From: Bradyrhizobium quebecense
Lineage (GTDB): Bacteria > Pseudomonadota > Alphaproteobacteria > Rhizobiales > Xanthobacteraceae
Length of the DNA stretch: 64,000 nucleotides
Direction: 5' to 3'
Assembly: GCF_013373795.3 (NCBI RefSeq)
Contig: NZ_CP088022.1
Span: forward strand, 5,890,001-5,954,000
The position numbers and the translations under genes were made by a program. Of this stretch, positions 9,077-18,299 are shown piece by piece. Position 1 is the first letter of the stretch; every line of letters starts with the position of its first letter. The notes under the pieces are model-generated. The model ran no database searches. It saw nothing but the letters and a program-made list of their open reading frames with translations, and was not told the origin of the DNA.

Positions 9077-10987
9077 CTACCCCTTGCCCTTCAACGCCTC
9101 GCCGATTTCGTCGAGCACCTTGGGGTCCTCGATCGTCGCCGGCATGGTCCAGGGCTCATCGTCGGCGATCTTCTTGATGGTGCCACGCAGGATCTTGCCG
9201 GAGCGGGTCTTCGGCAGCCGCGCCACGGTGATCGCGAGCTTGAACGCGGCGACCGGCCCGAGCTTCTCGCGCACCAGCGCCACGACCTCCTTCTCGACCT
9301 GATCCGGTGCCTTGGTCACGCCGGCCTTCAGCACCAGGAAGCCGCACGGCACCTCGCCCTTGATCGCATCCTTGACGCCGAGCACCGCGCATTCGGCGAC
9401 ATCGGGATGCGAAGCGAGGATCTCCTCCATGCCGCCGGTGGAGAGCCGGTGGCCGGCGACATTGATGATGTCGTCGGTGCGGCCCATCACCCAGACGTAG
9501 CCGTCCGCATCCTTGTAGCCGGCGTCCGAGGTCTTGTAGTAGCCGGGGAATTCCGAGAGGTAGGCGTCCCTGAAGCGATCGTCCTGCTGCCACAGCGTCG
9601 GCAGGCAGGCCGGCGGCATCGGCAGCTTGATCACGATCGAGCCCATGGTGCCTGCGGGCACCGGCTTCGCCGCCTCGTCGACGATGTCGACCTGATAGCC
9701 CGGCATCGGCACCGTCGGCGAGCCGTGCTTGACCGGCAACTGGCCGAGCCCCACCGGATTGCCGGCGATGCACCAGCCGGTCTCGGTCTGCCACCAGTGA
9801 TCGATGACCGGCACCTTGAGCTGCTGCTCCGCCCACTCCACCGTCGGCGGATCGGCGCGCTCGCCGGCGAGGAACAGCGTGCGGAAGCGCGAGAGGTCGT
9901 AGCTCCTCAGCAGCTTGCCCTCGGGATCTTCCTTCTTGATCGCACGGAATGCGGTCGGCGCGGTGAAGAGGGCAACCGCCTTGTGCTCGCTGATCACGCG
10001 CCAGAACGCGCCGGCATCCGGCGTGCCGACCGGCTTGCCCTCATACATGATCGTGGTCGAGCCATGGATCAGCGGGCCATAGACGATGTAGGAGTGACCG
10101 ACCACCCAGCCGATGTCGGAGCCGCACCACCAGATCTCGCCGGGCTTCACGCCGTAGAGATTGTGCATCGACCATTTCAGCGCAACCAGATGGCCGCCAT
10201 TGTCGCGCACCACGCCCTTCGGGATTCCGGTCGTGCCCGAGGTGTAGAGGATGTAGAGCGGATCGGTCGCGGCGACCGGCACGCAGGGCGCGGCCTTGCC
10301 GGCGTCGAACGCGGCGCGGCGCAGCGTCGCCCAATCATGGTCGCGGCCCGCGGTGAGCTCGCAAGCCTGCTGCGGCCGCTGCAGGATGATGCAGGTCTCG
10401 GGCTTGGCGCCGGCGAGGCGGATCGCTTCGTCGAGCAGCGGCTTGTACTGCACGATGCGCCCGGGCTCGATGCCACAGCTCGCCGAGAAGATCAGCTTCG
10501 GCTTGGCGTCGTCGATGCGGGTCGCGAGCTCCTTGGCCGCGAAGCCGCCGAACACCACGCTGTGCACCGCGCCGATCCGCGCGCAGGCGAGCATCGCAAC
10601 GACAGCCTCCGGCACCATCGGCATATAGAGGATGACGCGATCGCCCTTGGCCACGCCGAAATCCTGCATGACCGCGGCCAGCGTCCGCACCTCCGCCAGC
10701 AGCTCGGAGTAGGTGAATTTGGTGATGGTGTTGGTGAGCGGTGAATCGTGGATCAGCGCGACCTGGCCGGCGCGGCCGCCGGCGACATGGCGATCCAGCG
10801 CGTTATAGCAGGTGTTGACCACGGCGCCGGCGAACCAGCGTCCATAGGCGCCCATGGACGGATCGAAGACCTTCTTGGCCGGTTCGATCCAGTCGATCTC
10901 GCGCGCCGCCTCCGTCCAAAAGCCCTCGGGGTCGCGAAGCGAGCGGGCATACACCTCATGATACCGGCTCTTCTGCTGGACGTTCAT
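9077..10987 (-). CDS. prpE: Propionyl-CoA synthetase / acetyl-CoA synthetase-like acyl-CoA ligase
   Basis: ANL-superfamily ligase of 636 aa that activates a short-chain acid, most likely propionate, to its CoA thioester. Features include the Acs N-terminal cap (FWTEAAREIDWIEPAKKVFD), the ATP loop YILYTSGTTGIPKGV, IDHWWQTETGW, the hinge GRTDDIINVAGHRLSTGGMEE and the acetylatable Lys in PKTRSGKILRGT. The RWFAGAVVNTCYNALDRHV segment is of PrpE rather than Acs type. The product would feed the methylcitrate or methylmalonyl-CoA route, whose genes are not in this window. Confidence 0.88.
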   Translation of the reverse strand: MNVQQKSRYHEVYARSLRDPEGFWTEAAREIDWIEPAKKVFDPSMGAYGRWFAGAVVNTCYNALDRHVAGGRAGQVALIHDSPLTNTITKFTYSELLAEVRTLAAVMQDFGVAKGDRVILYMPMVPEAVVAMLACARIGAVHSVVFGGFAAKELATRIDDAKPKLIFSASCGIEPGRIVQYKPLLDEAIRLAGAKPETCIILQRPQQACELTAGRDHDWATLRRAAFDAGKAAPCVPVAATDPLYILYTSGTTGIPKGVVRDNGGHLVALKWSMHNLYGVKPGEIWWCGSDIGWVVGHSYIVYGPLIHGSTTIMYEGKPVGTPDAGAFWRVISEHKAVALFTAPTAFRAIKKEDPEGKLLRSYDLSRFRTLFLAGERADPPTVEWAEQQLKVPVIDHWWQTETGWCIAGNPVGLGQLPVKHGSPTVPMPGYQVDIVDEAAKPVPAGTMGSIVIKLPMPPACLPTLWQQDDRFRDAYLSEFPGYYKTSDAGYKDADGYVWVMGRTDDIINVAGHRLSTGGMEEILASHPDVAECAVLGVKDAIKGEVPCGFLVLKAGVTKAPDQVEKEVVALVREKLGPVAAFKLAITVARLPKTRSGKILRGTIKKIADDEPWTMPATIEDPKVLDEIGEALKGKG

Positions 10988-11111
10988 TGCGCTTCTCCCT
11001 CGCCTCCATCGTCGCGGTCGAGCATAACGACTTCGGATGGTTGGCTCTCTTTGGCGGCCATTGTCATGGACGCGACCGATAATTCAAGCCAGAAACTTAC
11101 CGACGTTGGCA

Positions 11112-11909
11112 CTAGTAGCCGTCGACGCCGTTGATCTGCCGCAACCGCTCGCGCATCGCCTTTTGCAGGTCATAGGCAGAAGTGCCGAATTCCGCGTTGC
11201 GGCGGGCGATGAACTGATCCTGCTCGCGCTGCAGCTCGCGCGCCTGGCGCGGATCCTTTGCCTCGCGCACGGCGCGAAAGGTCGATGCGCCGATCTCGCG
11301 ATCGAGATCGGCAAGCTCGGGATTGGCGCAGATCGCCTTCTCCACCGGCCGGCGCGCCTTGCGGCAATCGAAGCTCGGCTTGCCGGCGACCGCCATCATG
11401 GCGCCGATCCGCTCCAGTTCCAGCGACAGCGATTTGTAGTTGGCCTTGGCGGCGGCGTGGTCAGGATTGAGCTTGACGGCGGTGCCGAAATCCATGATCG
11501 CCTTTGGCCGGTCGCCCTTGCGGCGCCAAAGCTCGCCGCGCGCATTGTGGGCGTCGGCAAGCGAAGGATCGAGCCGGAGCACGGTGTCGTAATCTGAGAT
11601 CGCGCGATCGATCATCTGCTTGCGGTCATAGGCGCTCGCGCGTGCCATCAGCGCCTTGACGCGATCCGGCTTGGCCGCCTTCTCATTGTCGATCAGCGCG
11701 CCGCAAGCCTCGATGGTCTTGTCGTCATCCGTTGCCGCAGCCGCAGCGATGCAGGGCCCGGCATCGGCCTGCACATCCTTGCCGGGCTCGCTGCCGGCCG
11801 CGCGCGCAACGCCTGACGTCAGCGCGACCGACAGCCAAGCGCACAGCAGCGCCAGAACCAGATTGAAGGCCAGGTTTGCAGCTTTTCGTCGCATTCCGAT
11901 TGCCGACAA
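11112..11909 (-). CDS. Secreted TPR-repeat protein with a C-terminal LprI/DUF1311-like domain
   Basis: Protein of about 265 aa with a signal peptide (hydrophobic core LAFNLVLALLCAWLSVAL, cleavage near GVARAAG), two or three tetratricopeptide repeats (AISDYDTVLRLDPSLADAHN; AIMDFGTAVKLNPDHAAAK), and a C-terminal segment PSFDCRKARRPVEKAICANPELADLD that matches the lysozyme-inhibitor LprI N-terminal (DUF1311) pattern. I chose TTG 11909 because GGGAGAGGG lies just upstream; ATG 11894 is the alternative. The frame is open further upstream into the antiporter's 5' end, but that stretch looks non-coding. It is divergent from the antiporter gene. Confidence 0.75.
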   Translation of the reverse strand: MSAIGMRRKAANLAFNLVLALLCAWLSVALTSGVARAAGSEPGKDVQADAGPCIAAAAATDDDKTIEACGALIDNEKAAKPDRVKALMARASAYDRKQMIDRAISDYDTVLRLDPSLADAHNARGELWRRKGDRPKAIMDFGTAVKLNPDHAAAKANYKSLSLELERIGAMMAVAGKPSFDCRKARRPVEKAICANPELADLDREIGASTFRAVREAKDPRQARELQREQDQFIARRNAEFGTSAYDLQKAMRERLRQINGVDGY

Positions 11910-12042
11910 GACATCCCTCTCCCGCACCCGAACCACCGGCCCCTGATATCCAGCAGCGCGCCCATTTGCCGCAAAACCACACGCTGGATTATACGTCAAT
12001 TGCGACGATCGGCTGCACTTGGAGCCGTACTTGGGGGTTCGC

Positions 12043-13587
12043 GTGCTGACATTCGAATGGATCATCGGCCTGCTGCTCGCGGCGGTGGCGCTGTCGGCGC
12101 TGGCGCGGCGGATCAAGGTGCCCTACCCAACCTTTCTTGCGCTCGGCGGCGTGCTGCTGACCCTGCTGCCGTGGGCGCCGACCTGGGCCCTGGAACCGAA
12201 ACTGGCGCTGGCGCTGTTCGTGGCACCAGTGCTGCTCGATGCCGCCTACGACACCTCGCTGCGCGATCTCCGCAACAACTGGCTGCCGGTCTCGACGCTG
12301 GTGGTGGTCGCGGTCGGCGTCACGACGGCAGCCGTCGCCGTGGTCGCGCACTGGCTGCGCCCGGACATGCCCTGGCCGGTCGCAATCGCGCTCGGTGCCA
12401 TCGTGGCGCCACCGGACGCGGCTGCGGCCACCGCGATCCTGCGCCAGGTCAACCTGCCGTACCGGATCCAGAAGATCCTCGAAGGCGAAAGCCTGCTTAA
12501 CGATGCCTCCGCGCTGTTGATCTATCGCGTCGCGGTCGGCCTGGTCGCCGCCGAGCACATGAAGATTCGCGAATTCGTGCCGTCGATCACGGTCGCGCTG
12601 GTCGGCAGCCTCGCCGCCGGCTACCTGTTCGCGCAGGTCTGGATGATGATTACGCGCCGCATCACGGAGGCGCCGAGCGCGATCATCACGCAATTCGGCG
12701 GCACCTTCATGGTGTGGATCGTCGCCGAGCATCTCGGCCTGTCCGGCATCCTGACGATCATCGCCTATGCGATCACCATCGCCCGCACCGCGCCGGCCCG
12801 CACCTCGGCGCGGCTGCGCGTATCGTCCTATGCGGTGTGGGAAACCGTCGTCTTCGTGCTCAACGTGCTCGCCTTCATGCTGATCGGCCTGCAACTGCGC
12901 CCGATCTGGTCCGAGCTCGACGACGAGGTGCGGTGGAAATATTGCAGCTTCGCGGCCGCGATCCTCGCCGTCGTGATCCTCGCCCGCATCCTCTGGGTGA
13001 TGCCCTACGGCGCGCTGCTGCGCATGCTGAAGGCGCGCAATTGGCTGCCCGCCCATGTGATGGAAGCCGTGCCGACCCTGAAGCGCGGCTTCATCGTGTC
13101 GTGGTGCGGCATGCGCGGCATCGTTACGCTGGCGGCCGCGTTTGCGCTGCCCGAGTATTTCCCATATCGCGATCTGATCCTGCTAACGGCGTTTGCCGTG
13201 GTGCTGGGCTCGCTCGTGATCCAGGGACTGACCCTACGACCACTGATCCTGGCGTTGAATTTCGATGACGACGACCCGGTCGGGCGCGAGGCGGCCCATG
13301 CCCGCGGCGTGGTCTTTCGCGCAGCGCTCGAGGAAATCGATGCCGACCCGTCGGAAGAAGCCGAGATCCTCCGGCTCGAATACCGCGCCGTGCTGCTGCG
13401 CGCCGAGAATGACCCGGATGGCGGCCTGACCTCACGCGAGCTGCCGTCGGATCCGCTACGCCGCCGCGCCATCGCGGCCGCGCGTCAGGCGCTGCTCAAT
13501 CTGCGGCGCACCGAGACCATCGGCGACGACGCGTTCCACCTCGTCGAGGAGGAGCTCGACCGCGCCGAGCTCAGCGTCGAGGCCTAG
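12043..13587 (+). CDS. Na+/H+ antiporter, CPA1 family
   Basis: Inner-membrane cation/proton antiporter of the CPA1 (NhaP-like) type. About twelve membrane segments are followed by a cytoplasmic tail of roughly 110 residues rich in Glu and Arg. The ion-binding region ALGAIVAPPDAAAATAIL contains the PPD motif, followed by LEGESLLNDASALLIY and later SWCGMRGIVTLAAA, all diagnostic. The frame can begin at TTG 12019, but GTG 12043 follows a GGGGG run at good distance and gives MLTFEWIIGLLLAAVAL. Likely role: pH and Na+/K+ homeostasis. Confidence 0.92.
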   Translation: MLTFEWIIGLLLAAVALSALARRIKVPYPTFLALGGVLLTLLPWAPTWALEPKLALALFVAPVLLDAAYDTSLRDLRNNWLPVSTLVVVAVGVTTAAVAVVAHWLRPDMPWPVAIALGAIVAPPDAAAATAILRQVNLPYRIQKILEGESLLNDASALLIYRVAVGLVAAEHMKIREFVPSITVALVGSLAAGYLFAQVWMMITRRITEAPSAIITQFGGTFMVWIVAEHLGLSGILTIIAYAITIARTAPARTSARLRVSSYAVWETVVFVLNVLAFMLIGLQLRPIWSELDDEVRWKYCSFAAAILAVVILARILWVMPYGALLRMLKARNWLPAHVMEAVPTLKRGFIVSWCGMRGIVTLAAAFALPEYFPYRDLILLTAFAVVLGSLVIQGLTLRPLILALNFDDDDPVGREAAHARGVVFRAALEEIDADPSEEAEILRLEYRAVLLRAENDPDGGLTSRELPSDPLRRRAIAAARQALLNLRRTETIGDDAFHLVEEELDRAELSVEA

Positions 13588-13603
13588 TTCCTTCAGCGAC
13601 CAC

Positions 13604-14410
13604 TCAAGCGCCCGACTTCGAGGTGATGCCGCCGTCGACCACGAGCTCGATGCCGGTGACATATTTCGATTCGTCCGACGCCAGGAACAGCGCGGCATTG
13701 GCGACGTCCCAGGCGTCGCCCATGTGCCCCATCGGCACCTGCGCGTCGCGGGCGCGCCACATCGCCTCCACATCGCCCTTGGCGTAACTCTGCGCCAGCC
13801 CCGCCGAATGTTCGACCATCGGCGTCTTCATCAACCCCGGCAGGATCGCGTTGACGCGCACATGTTTGGAGGCGAACTCGACCGCGGTCGAGCGCGTCAT
13901 CTGGTTCATCGCCGCCTTGCTCGCATTGTAGCTGACATAGGAAATGCCGACATGGCGGATCGAGGCGATCGAGGAGATGTTGATGATCGAGCCGCCCCCC
14001 CGCTTGATCATCACCGGAATGACGTGCTTCATCGAGAGATAGGCGCTCTTGAGGTTGACCGCGAAGACGCGGTCCCAGTCGGCTTCCGCGACTTCGACCA
14101 CGCTGCCGACCTCGGCGATACCGACATTGTTGTCGAGCACGTCGATACGGCCATAGGCCTTGAGGCAGGCCGCGACCATCGCCTCGACCTCGCTGGCGCG
14201 CGAGACATCGGCGGTGAATGCGGCCGCCTTGCCGCCCTCGCCGGTGATGATCTTGACCGTCTCCTCGGCCGCGGCGCCGTTGCGATCGACGCAGAACACG
14301 CTGGCGCCTTCGCGCGCGAAGGTCACGGCGGTCGCCTTGCCATTGCCCCAGCCGGGCCCGATCGAGCCCGCGCCGACCACCATCGCAACCTTGCCCTTGA
14401 GCCGATCCAT
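13604..14410 (-). CDS. SDR family NAD(P)-dependent oxidoreductase
   Basis: Classical short-chain dehydrogenase of 268 aa. The dinucleotide-binding loop is a lengthened GAGSIGPGWGNGKA rather than TGxxxGIG. The structural NNAG motif reads NNVG, the catalytic Ser is in IINISSIAS, and the Tyr-Lys pair is in YVSYNASK. The C-terminal GIELVVDGG is normal. The long glycine loop recurs in one SDR subfamily of rhizobia of unknown substrate. It converges with the antiporter gene with only 16 bp between them. Confidence 0.9.
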   Translation of the reverse strand: MDRLKGKVAMVVGAGSIGPGWGNGKATAVTFAREGASVFCVDRNGAAAEETVKIITGEGGKAAAFTADVSRASEVEAMVAACLKAYGRIDVLDNNVGIAEVGSVVEVAEADWDRVFAVNLKSAYLSMKHVIPVMIKRGGGSIINISSIASIRHVGISYVSYNASKAAMNQMTRSTAVEFASKHVRVNAILPGLMKTPMVEHSAGLAQSYAKGDVEAMWRARDAQVPMGHMGDAWDVANAALFLASDESKYVTGIELVVDGGITSKSGA

Positions 14411-14453
14411 CCCTTGTTCTCCCGTTTGTTGTTCTTGCAGCCTGACGTAATCC

Positions 14454-14525
14454 GTAGCCCGGATGAAGCGAAGCGCAATCCGGGAACACTGGCCCCGGAT
14501 TACGCTGGCGCTCCATCCGGGCTAC
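14454..14525. repeat. Intergenic palindromic repeat, GTAGCCCGGATGAAGCGAAGCG type
   Basis: GTAGCCCGGATGAAGCG...CAATCCGGG (14454-14484) is mirrored by CCGGATTACGC...CATCCGGGCTAC (14495-14525). It separates the DUF1850 gene and the SDR. Half of a similar element (CCCGGATTTCGCTGCGCTCC) recurs near 50407, suggesting a dispersed family. Confidence 0.75.
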
Positions 14526-14529
14526 GGAG

Positions 14530-14907
14530 CTACGGATCCTCGCAAACACTCATCGTTGTAACATTAGCACCGATCGGATGGCCGAAGATCTCCGATAGCG
14601 TCTGGCAGCTTCCCGCGTGGCACAGGTGCCATTCGCCCGCCGCGCCGGAATTGCCGAGCACGACCTCCGCCCTTGGCACAGGCGGCGGCGACCATTGAAA
14701 CCAGCCGTCAGTGAGGCGCGCTTCCGGCGGCGGCTCCATTCCGGCGCCAGTGCCCTTGATGCGCGCCTGCTGCAGCGTCAGTCCGGCCGGCGTGATTTGC
14801 CAGTCTTCCTGCCAGGCGGTCTTCTCGATCGAATGCGTCCAGGCGAGCGTGAAGGCTGCGATCGACAGTGTCTTCACGACACCCGCGGATGCAAGGCAGA
14901 GGCTCAA
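14530..14907 (-). CDS. DUF1850 domain protein of the TRAP transporter operon
   Basis: Protein of about 125 aa with an N-terminal hydrophobic stretch and the DUF1850 pattern FTLAWTHSIEKTAWQEDW...RIKGTGAGMEPPPEA...GWFQWSP. The family occurs almost only next to TAXI-type TRAP transporters and is of unknown function. The frame stays open upstream to ATG 14949, but TTG 14907 overlaps the stop of the permease gene as TTGA, the usual geometry of translational coupling, so I take that start. Confidence 0.8.
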   Translation of the reverse strand: MSLCLASAGVVKTLSIAAFTLAWTHSIEKTAWQEDWQITPAGLTLQQARIKGTGAGMEPPPEARLTDGWFQWSPPPVPRAEVVLGNSGAAGEWHLCHAGSCQTLSEIFGHPIGANVTTMSVCEDP

Positions 14908-17012
14908 ACCGCCGCCACCGCGTTGCGCGGGCGCTGCCGCCATTGCCACAGCACGACAGCAGCCGCGAGCGTGAAGCCCGCCGTGTCCGAGAACTGGAAA
15001 TCGCCGAGCAGGCAGAGTGCTGCGCCGAAGGCGACCAGGATCTCGATGAAGGTCAGCCGCGTGAACAGGAAGCCGATCGCGACGATGCCGAACAGGGCGA
15101 TCGCCACCAGCGCCTTGAAGGTCGCCAGCGCCACCGCGCCGTAGAACCCGAGCTGGGCGGCCATCGGATCATTGCCTTGCAGCATCAGTGCCGGCGAGTA
15201 GACGAAGATGAAGGGGATGACGTAGCCGGCAAGCGCGATCCGCATCGCTTCCCAGCCGATCTTGTCCGGATTCTCCTTGGCGATCGGCGCCGCCGCCAGC
15301 GCCGCGAGCGCGACCGGCGGCGAGAGGTCGGCCATGATGCCGTAGTAGAACGCAAACATGTGGCTTGCGATCAGCGGCACGCCGAGCTTGGCGAGCGCAG
15401 GCGCGGCGAGCGCCGCGGTGATGATGTAGGTCGGGATCGTCGGGATGCCGGTGCCGAGCAGGATCGACAGCAGCATCGTCATGATCAGCGCCAGGAACAG
15501 GCTCTTGGCGCCGAGCCCGATGATCCAGCTGCCGAAGATGGTGCCGACGCCGGTCTGCGTCATCATGCCGATGATGGTGCCGACGATGGCGCAGGCCATG
15601 CCGACGGTCAGCGCCGACTTGGCGCTGTCGGCAAGCGAGTCACGGCAGGCTCGGAGCGTTGCGCGACCTCCACGGGTGATCGCCGCAATCACGATCAATC
15701 CTGCGACGACGCTGGCGACCGGGACGATCTCGAGCCCGTGGCGCGAGACCGCGGCAACCACCAGCGCAAGGCCGATCCAGAAGATGTAGCGCACGACGGT
15801 GTTGGAGAAGCCGAGCGTGATGCTGGCGCCGAGGATCAGCGCGACCGTCAACGCAAGCCCCATGCTGCCGGCATAGAGCGGCGTGAAGCCCTCGAACAGC
15901 ATGTAGACCAGCGCCGCGAGCGGCAAGACGAGATACCAGCGGGCGACCAGCGCCTTCCAGGCGCTCGGGATCTCCGAGCGCTTCATGCCGACAAGGCCAT
16001 GCTTGCCGGCTTCCAGGTGCACCATCCAGAACGCTGAGGCGAAATACAGGATCGCCGGAATCACGGCTGACTTGACGATCTCCGAATAGGGAACGCCAAG
16101 CGTCTCGGCCATGATGAAGGCGACCGCGCCCATCACCGGCGGCATGATCTGGCCGCCCATCGAGGCGGTGGCCTCGACGCCGGCGGCGAACGCGCGGCGA
16201 TAGCCGAACTTGATCATCAAGGGAATCGTGAACTGGCCCACGGTCACGACGTTGGCGACGCCGGAGCCGGAAATCGTACCCATCATGCCCGAGGCGAACA
16301 CCGCGACCTTGGCCGGCCCGCCACGGGTGCGGCCGAACAGGCCGAGCGAGACGTCGGTGAACAACTGGATCATGCCGGCACGCTCGAGGAATGAGCCGAA
16401 CAGGATGAACAGGAAGATGTAGGTGGCCGAGACATAGATCGGCACGCCGTAGAAGCCTTCGGTGCCGAACGAGAGATGGGTGACGATCTGGTCGAAGTCA
16501 TAGCCGCGATGATTGAACGGCGACGGCAGATATTGTCCGAAGAACCAGTAGAGCAGACAGGCGCCGCACATCAGCGGCAGCGCCGCTCCCATCAGCCGCC
16601 GCGTGCCCTCGAAGATCAGGATCGCGAGCAGCGTGCCGACCGCAAGGTCCATGTTGGTCGGATCGCCGTCACGGGCGATCAGGTCAGCATAGAAGATCCA
16701 CTGATAGAGCCCGCAGAGGAAACCGGCGGCACCGACGATCCAGCTCACCGCGCGGCCGAAATCGGTCCTGGCGGTGAAATTGCCGATCAGGCCGAAGGTC
16801 AAGAGGATCAGGAAACCGACATGGACGCCGCGTACCACCTGGCTCGGCAAATAATTGAAGGCTGCGACATAGAGCTGGAACACCGCAAAGGCGAGACCGA
16901 TGGCGTAGGCCAGATGGCCCCAGGCGCCCGGACCGAAACCTTCCGGAAAACCATGTTCGAAATTGTCGAATTCAACCTTGATGGGCTGCTCGCCCGCAAC
17001 CTGCTGCTGCAT
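14904..17012 (-). CDS. TRAP transporter fused permease (small plus large membrane subunits, TAXI type)
   Basis: A 702-aa inner-membrane protein joining the 4-TM (DctQ-like) and 12-TM (DctM-like) TRAP subunits. Sodium- or proton-driven uptake uses the periplasmic TAXI binding protein encoded upstream. Diagnostic blocks are LFGSFLERAGMIQLFTDV, GMMGTISGSGVANVVTVGQF, ASMGGQIMPPVMGAVAF, GMACAIVGTIIGMMTQTG and GTGIPTIPTYIITAALAAPAL. The operon order is binding protein, permease, DUF1850. Substrate is unknown; related TAXI systems take up small organic acids or amino acids. Confidence 0.95.
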   Translation of the reverse strand: MQQQVAGEQPIKVEFDNFEHGFPEGFGPGAWGHLAYAIGLAFAVFQLYVAAFNYLPSQVVRGVHVGFLILLTFGLIGNFTARTDFGRAVSWIVGAAGFLCGLYQWIFYADLIARDGDPTNMDLAVGTLLAILIFEGTRRLMGAALPLMCGACLLYWFFGQYLPSPFNHRGYDFDQIVTHLSFGTEGFYGVPIYVSATYIFLFILFGSFLERAGMIQLFTDVSLGLFGRTRGGPAKVAVFASGMMGTISGSGVANVVTVGQFTIPLMIKFGYRRAFAAGVEATASMGGQIMPPVMGAVAFIMAETLGVPYSEIVKSAVIPAILYFASAFWMVHLEAGKHGLVGMKRSEIPSAWKALVARWYLVLPLAALVYMLFEGFTPLYAGSMGLALTVALILGASITLGFSNTVVRYIFWIGLALVVAAVSRHGLEIVPVASVVAGLIVIAAITRGGRATLRACRDSLADSAKSALTVGMACAIVGTIIGMMTQTGVGTIFGSWIIGLGAKSLFLALIMTMLLSILLGTGIPTIPTYIITAALAAPALAKLGVPLIASHMFAFYYGIMADLSPPVALAALAAAPIAKENPDKIGWEAMRIALAGYVIPFIFVYSPALMLQGNDPMAAQLGFYGAVALATFKALVAIALFGIVAIGFLFTRLTFIEILVAFGAALCLLGDFQFSDTAGFTLAAAVVLWQWRQRPRNAVAAV

Positions 17013-17068
17013 ATGATTAGTCCCCCGCCGTGCCCGCGACGCTTATAGCATTGGGCCGCCGCCCAATA

Positions 17069-17185
17069 CGTCATGGCCGGGCTTGTCCCGGCCATCCACG
17101 TCTTTGAGCGACCGTTGCCCAAGAACGTGGATACCCAGGACATCTGCGCGAAGACGCGCTTCGCGCTTTCGCCCCGGGCATGACG
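17069..17185. repeat. Intergenic palindromic repeat, CGTCATGGCCGGG type
   Basis: CGTCATGGCCGGGCTTGTCC starts at 17069 and is mirrored by GCCCCGGGCATGACG ending at 17185, with an internal arm pair CATCCACGTCTT / AAGAACGTGGATACC. It lies between the TAXI binding-protein gene and the permease gene, inside what should be one operon, so it may act as an mRNA-processing or expression-balancing hairpin. Confidence 0.75.
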
Positions 17186-17205
17186 GCGAATTTGTCTTTC
17201 GAGCC

Positions 17206-18153
17206 TTACTTGATCAGACCCTTTTCCTTGTAATAGCGGATCGCGCCGGGATGCAGCGGCACCGGGCTGCCGGTCGCCGCGGCCGCGAGCTTGATCTCCT
17301 TGCCCGCGGCGTGGGCATTGGCGAGTTCCGGCAGCGATTCGTAGACCAGCTTGGTCATCTGATAGGCCAGATCGTCCGACACCGCGCTCGAGGTGACGAG
17401 ATAGTTCACGACCGCCGCGGTCGGCACATCCTTGTCCTGGCCGGTATAGGTGTTGGCCGGAATGATCACGGAGACGAAGGGCGGGCCGATCTTGTCGACG
17501 GCCTCCTTCGGCACGGCGACCACGGTGATGTCGCTGGAGGTCGAGAGGTCCTTCAGCGAGGCGACGCCGAGGCCGGCGGATTGCAGCGTGGCGTTGAGCT
17601 GGCGGTTCTTCATCAGGTCGACCGATTCGGCGAACGGCAGATACTCGACCTTGCCGAGATCCTTGTAGCTCATGCCGGCGGCCGCGAGGATCGCGCGCGA
17701 GTTGAGCTCGGTGCCGGACTTCGGCGCGCCAACCGACAGGCTCTTGCCCTTGAGATCGGCGAGCGTCTTGATGCCGCTTTCGGCGGTGGCGACGATCTGG
17801 ATGTAATTCGGATAGATCGCGCCGATGGTGCGCAGCTTGTCGAGCTTGTTCTTGAAGCCGGCCTCGGCGTCGCCTTCCCAGGCGGCCTTCAGCGAATCGC
17901 CGAGCGTGAAGGCGATCTCGCCGCGGCCCTGCTGCAGCAGCACCAGGTTCTCCACCGAGGCCTTTGTCGCCTGCACCTGGGTCTTCACATCAGGGATCTT
18001 GTCGCCGTAAATCTTCCCGATCGCGACGCCGAGCGGATAGTAGACGCCCGAGGTGCCGCCGGTGAGCACGTTAATGAACTGCTGGGCCTGTGCGACAGGC
18101 GCGGACAAAACACTGGCGGCCACGATCGCGGCGGCCATCAACCTTGAATTCAT
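17206..18153 (-). CDS. TAXI family TRAP transporter solute-binding protein
   Basis: Periplasmic binding protein of 315 aa. A signal peptide (MAAAIVAASVLSAPVAQAQ) precedes the TAXI fold: FINVLTGGTSGVYYPLGVAIGKI, TQVQATKASVENL, LKGKSLSVGAPKSGTELNSRAIL. It captures substrate for the fused permease encoded downstream. It is separated from the permease by about 190 bp containing a palindromic repeat, which would let the binding protein be made in excess over the permease. Confidence 0.95.
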   Translation of the reverse strand: MNSRLMAAAIVAASVLSAPVAQAQQFINVLTGGTSGVYYPLGVAIGKIYGDKIPDVKTQVQATKASVENLVLLQQGRGEIAFTLGDSLKAAWEGDAEAGFKNKLDKLRTIGAIYPNYIQIVATAESGIKTLADLKGKSLSVGAPKSGTELNSRAILAAAGMSYKDLGKVEYLPFAESVDLMKNRQLNATLQSAGLGVASLKDLSTSSDITVVAVPKEAVDKIGPPFVSVIIPANTYTGQDKDVPTAAVVNYLVTSSAVSDDLAYQMTKLVYESLPELANAHAAGKEIKLAAAATGSPVPLHPGAIRYYKEKGLIK

Positions 18154-18299
18154 GAGTATTATTCTCCCCTAAGCCGGGCCGGAAATTGGCCGCACGCCAC
18201 TGCCGGGTCAACCCATCCAAATGACGCATGCAGGGCCGAAATCCCTGATAGCAGCGCCACTTTACCCCACGGGAACTCTGCGCGCGCCGCCGGGTTGAG

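Noticed and set aside
8315..10744. 809-aa open frame antisense to prpE and neighbours
   Set aside because: Crosses three genes in antisense with Arg/His/Leu-biased content; PrpE is complete on the minus strand.
14868..16037. 389-aa plus-strand frame rich in Arg, Asp and Gln over the TRAP permease
   Set aside because: Antisense to hydrophobic membrane segments, which read as charged residues in this frame; not a gene.
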